Source: Chloroflexota bacterium (GTDB lineage Bacteria; Chloroflexota; Limnocylindria; Limnocylindrales; CSP1-4). From it: a stretch of 64,000 bases of DNA. The position numbers were made by a program, and so were the translations under genes. Below are positions 62,009 to 64,000 of this stretch, in pieces (the stretch's first letter is position 1; the number at the start of each line of letters is the position of its first letter). The stretch spans positions 1 through 64,000 of the forward strand of contig JAJYNP010000173.1 in the NCBI GenBank assembly GCA_021786265.1, written 5' to 3'. The notes beneath the pieces were generated by a model. That model saw nothing but the letters and a program-made list of their open reading frames with translations. It had not been told where the DNA came from and did no database searches.

Positions 62009-62064
62009 GCCCCCGGACGGACTCGGGGGCACAGTAGGCAAAGACGCCCTCGCCTGGTACGCGA
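62009..62064. repeat. Dispersed repeat, copy C
   Basis: Third copy of the element also found at 56769 and 57865. Its hairpin CCCCCG-GACGGACT-CGGGGG is perfect, and GGCAAAGACGCCCTCGCCTGG matches copy B exactly. It lies between the hydrolase-cluster promoter and the DUF2255 stop codon. The remainder of 61723-62092 holds the promoter, palindrome and possible recombinase remnant listed separately. Confidence 0.8.
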
Positions 62065-62092
62065 TGACCTCGCAATAGCCGGTCGTGAGGAC

Positions 62093-63999
<1,907 letters not shown>

Positions 64000-64000
64000 T

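Overview
This is one contiguous piece of a high-GC bacterial chromosome (roughly 70% G+C by eye), densely packed and dominated by housekeeping genes, with a more accessory last 9 kb. The mix points to Chloroflexota, possibly Limnocylindria or a relative, with Actinobacteria as the less likely alternative. The mix consists of RNase Y plus YmdB, DUF881, DUF951, DUF1918, a T-box-controlled thrS, a yerC-led his operon, TldD/TldE and a class A PBP with a PASTA domain. The assignment is inference; no rRNA is present to settle it.

Layout. 1-1172: small poorly known genes on the minus strand. 1350-9255: RNA metabolism on the minus strand (hflX, miaA, miaB, a PHP-domain phosphoesterase, ymdB, rny). 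9452-18200: DNA repair and recombination plus tRNA modification, also minus (recX, recA, a small basic protein, tgt, a two-gene ABC exporter, ruvB, ruvA, ruvC, yebC). 18278-28084: an EF-G paralogue, then hisA (minus) divergent from an eight-gene yerC-hisGDCBHF-hisIE operon in which every junction overlaps by 1-4 nt. Histidinol-phosphatase is the one pathway step not seen here. 28104-32297: tyrS divergent from a class A penicillin-binding protein. 32376-36051: cvpA, a 3-methyladenine glycosylase and mutS2. 36126-43529: translation block infC-rpmI-rplT-pheS-pheT, thrS with an upstream T-box riboswitch, and tRNA-Val(GAC). 43764-55597: DUF1918, an LmeA-like protein, then minus-strand blocks tldD-tldE-DUF951-MFS-GT2 and an oligopeptide-binding protein, a peptidase-MA metalloprotease and two DUF881 proteins. 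55750-64000: accessory region with a truncated universal stress protein, a receiver-like protein, a VapBC-type toxin-antitoxin pair, a secreted hydrolase cluster, DUF2255, a cupin and an aldo/keto reductase.

Recurring regulatory themes. Several genes without a convincing Shine-Dalgarno have a TANNNT hexamer 6-9 nt upstream of the start, which suggests leaderless or near-leaderless mRNAs. The three divergent gene pairs (yebC/EF-G, hisA/yerC, tyrS/PBP) each have a symmetric or nearly symmetric -10 element that reads on both strands.

Points most worth a second look: an element of about 55-61 bp present three times in the last 8 kb, two copies of which bracket the VapBC pair; the thrS T-box; infC apparently starting at CTG; two frameshifts in the accessory region (a signal peptide out of frame with its hydrolase, and an aldo/keto reductase read through into a cupin); and repeat-rich spacers around ruvA. 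I see no CRISPR array, complete insertion sequence, prophage or rRNA.
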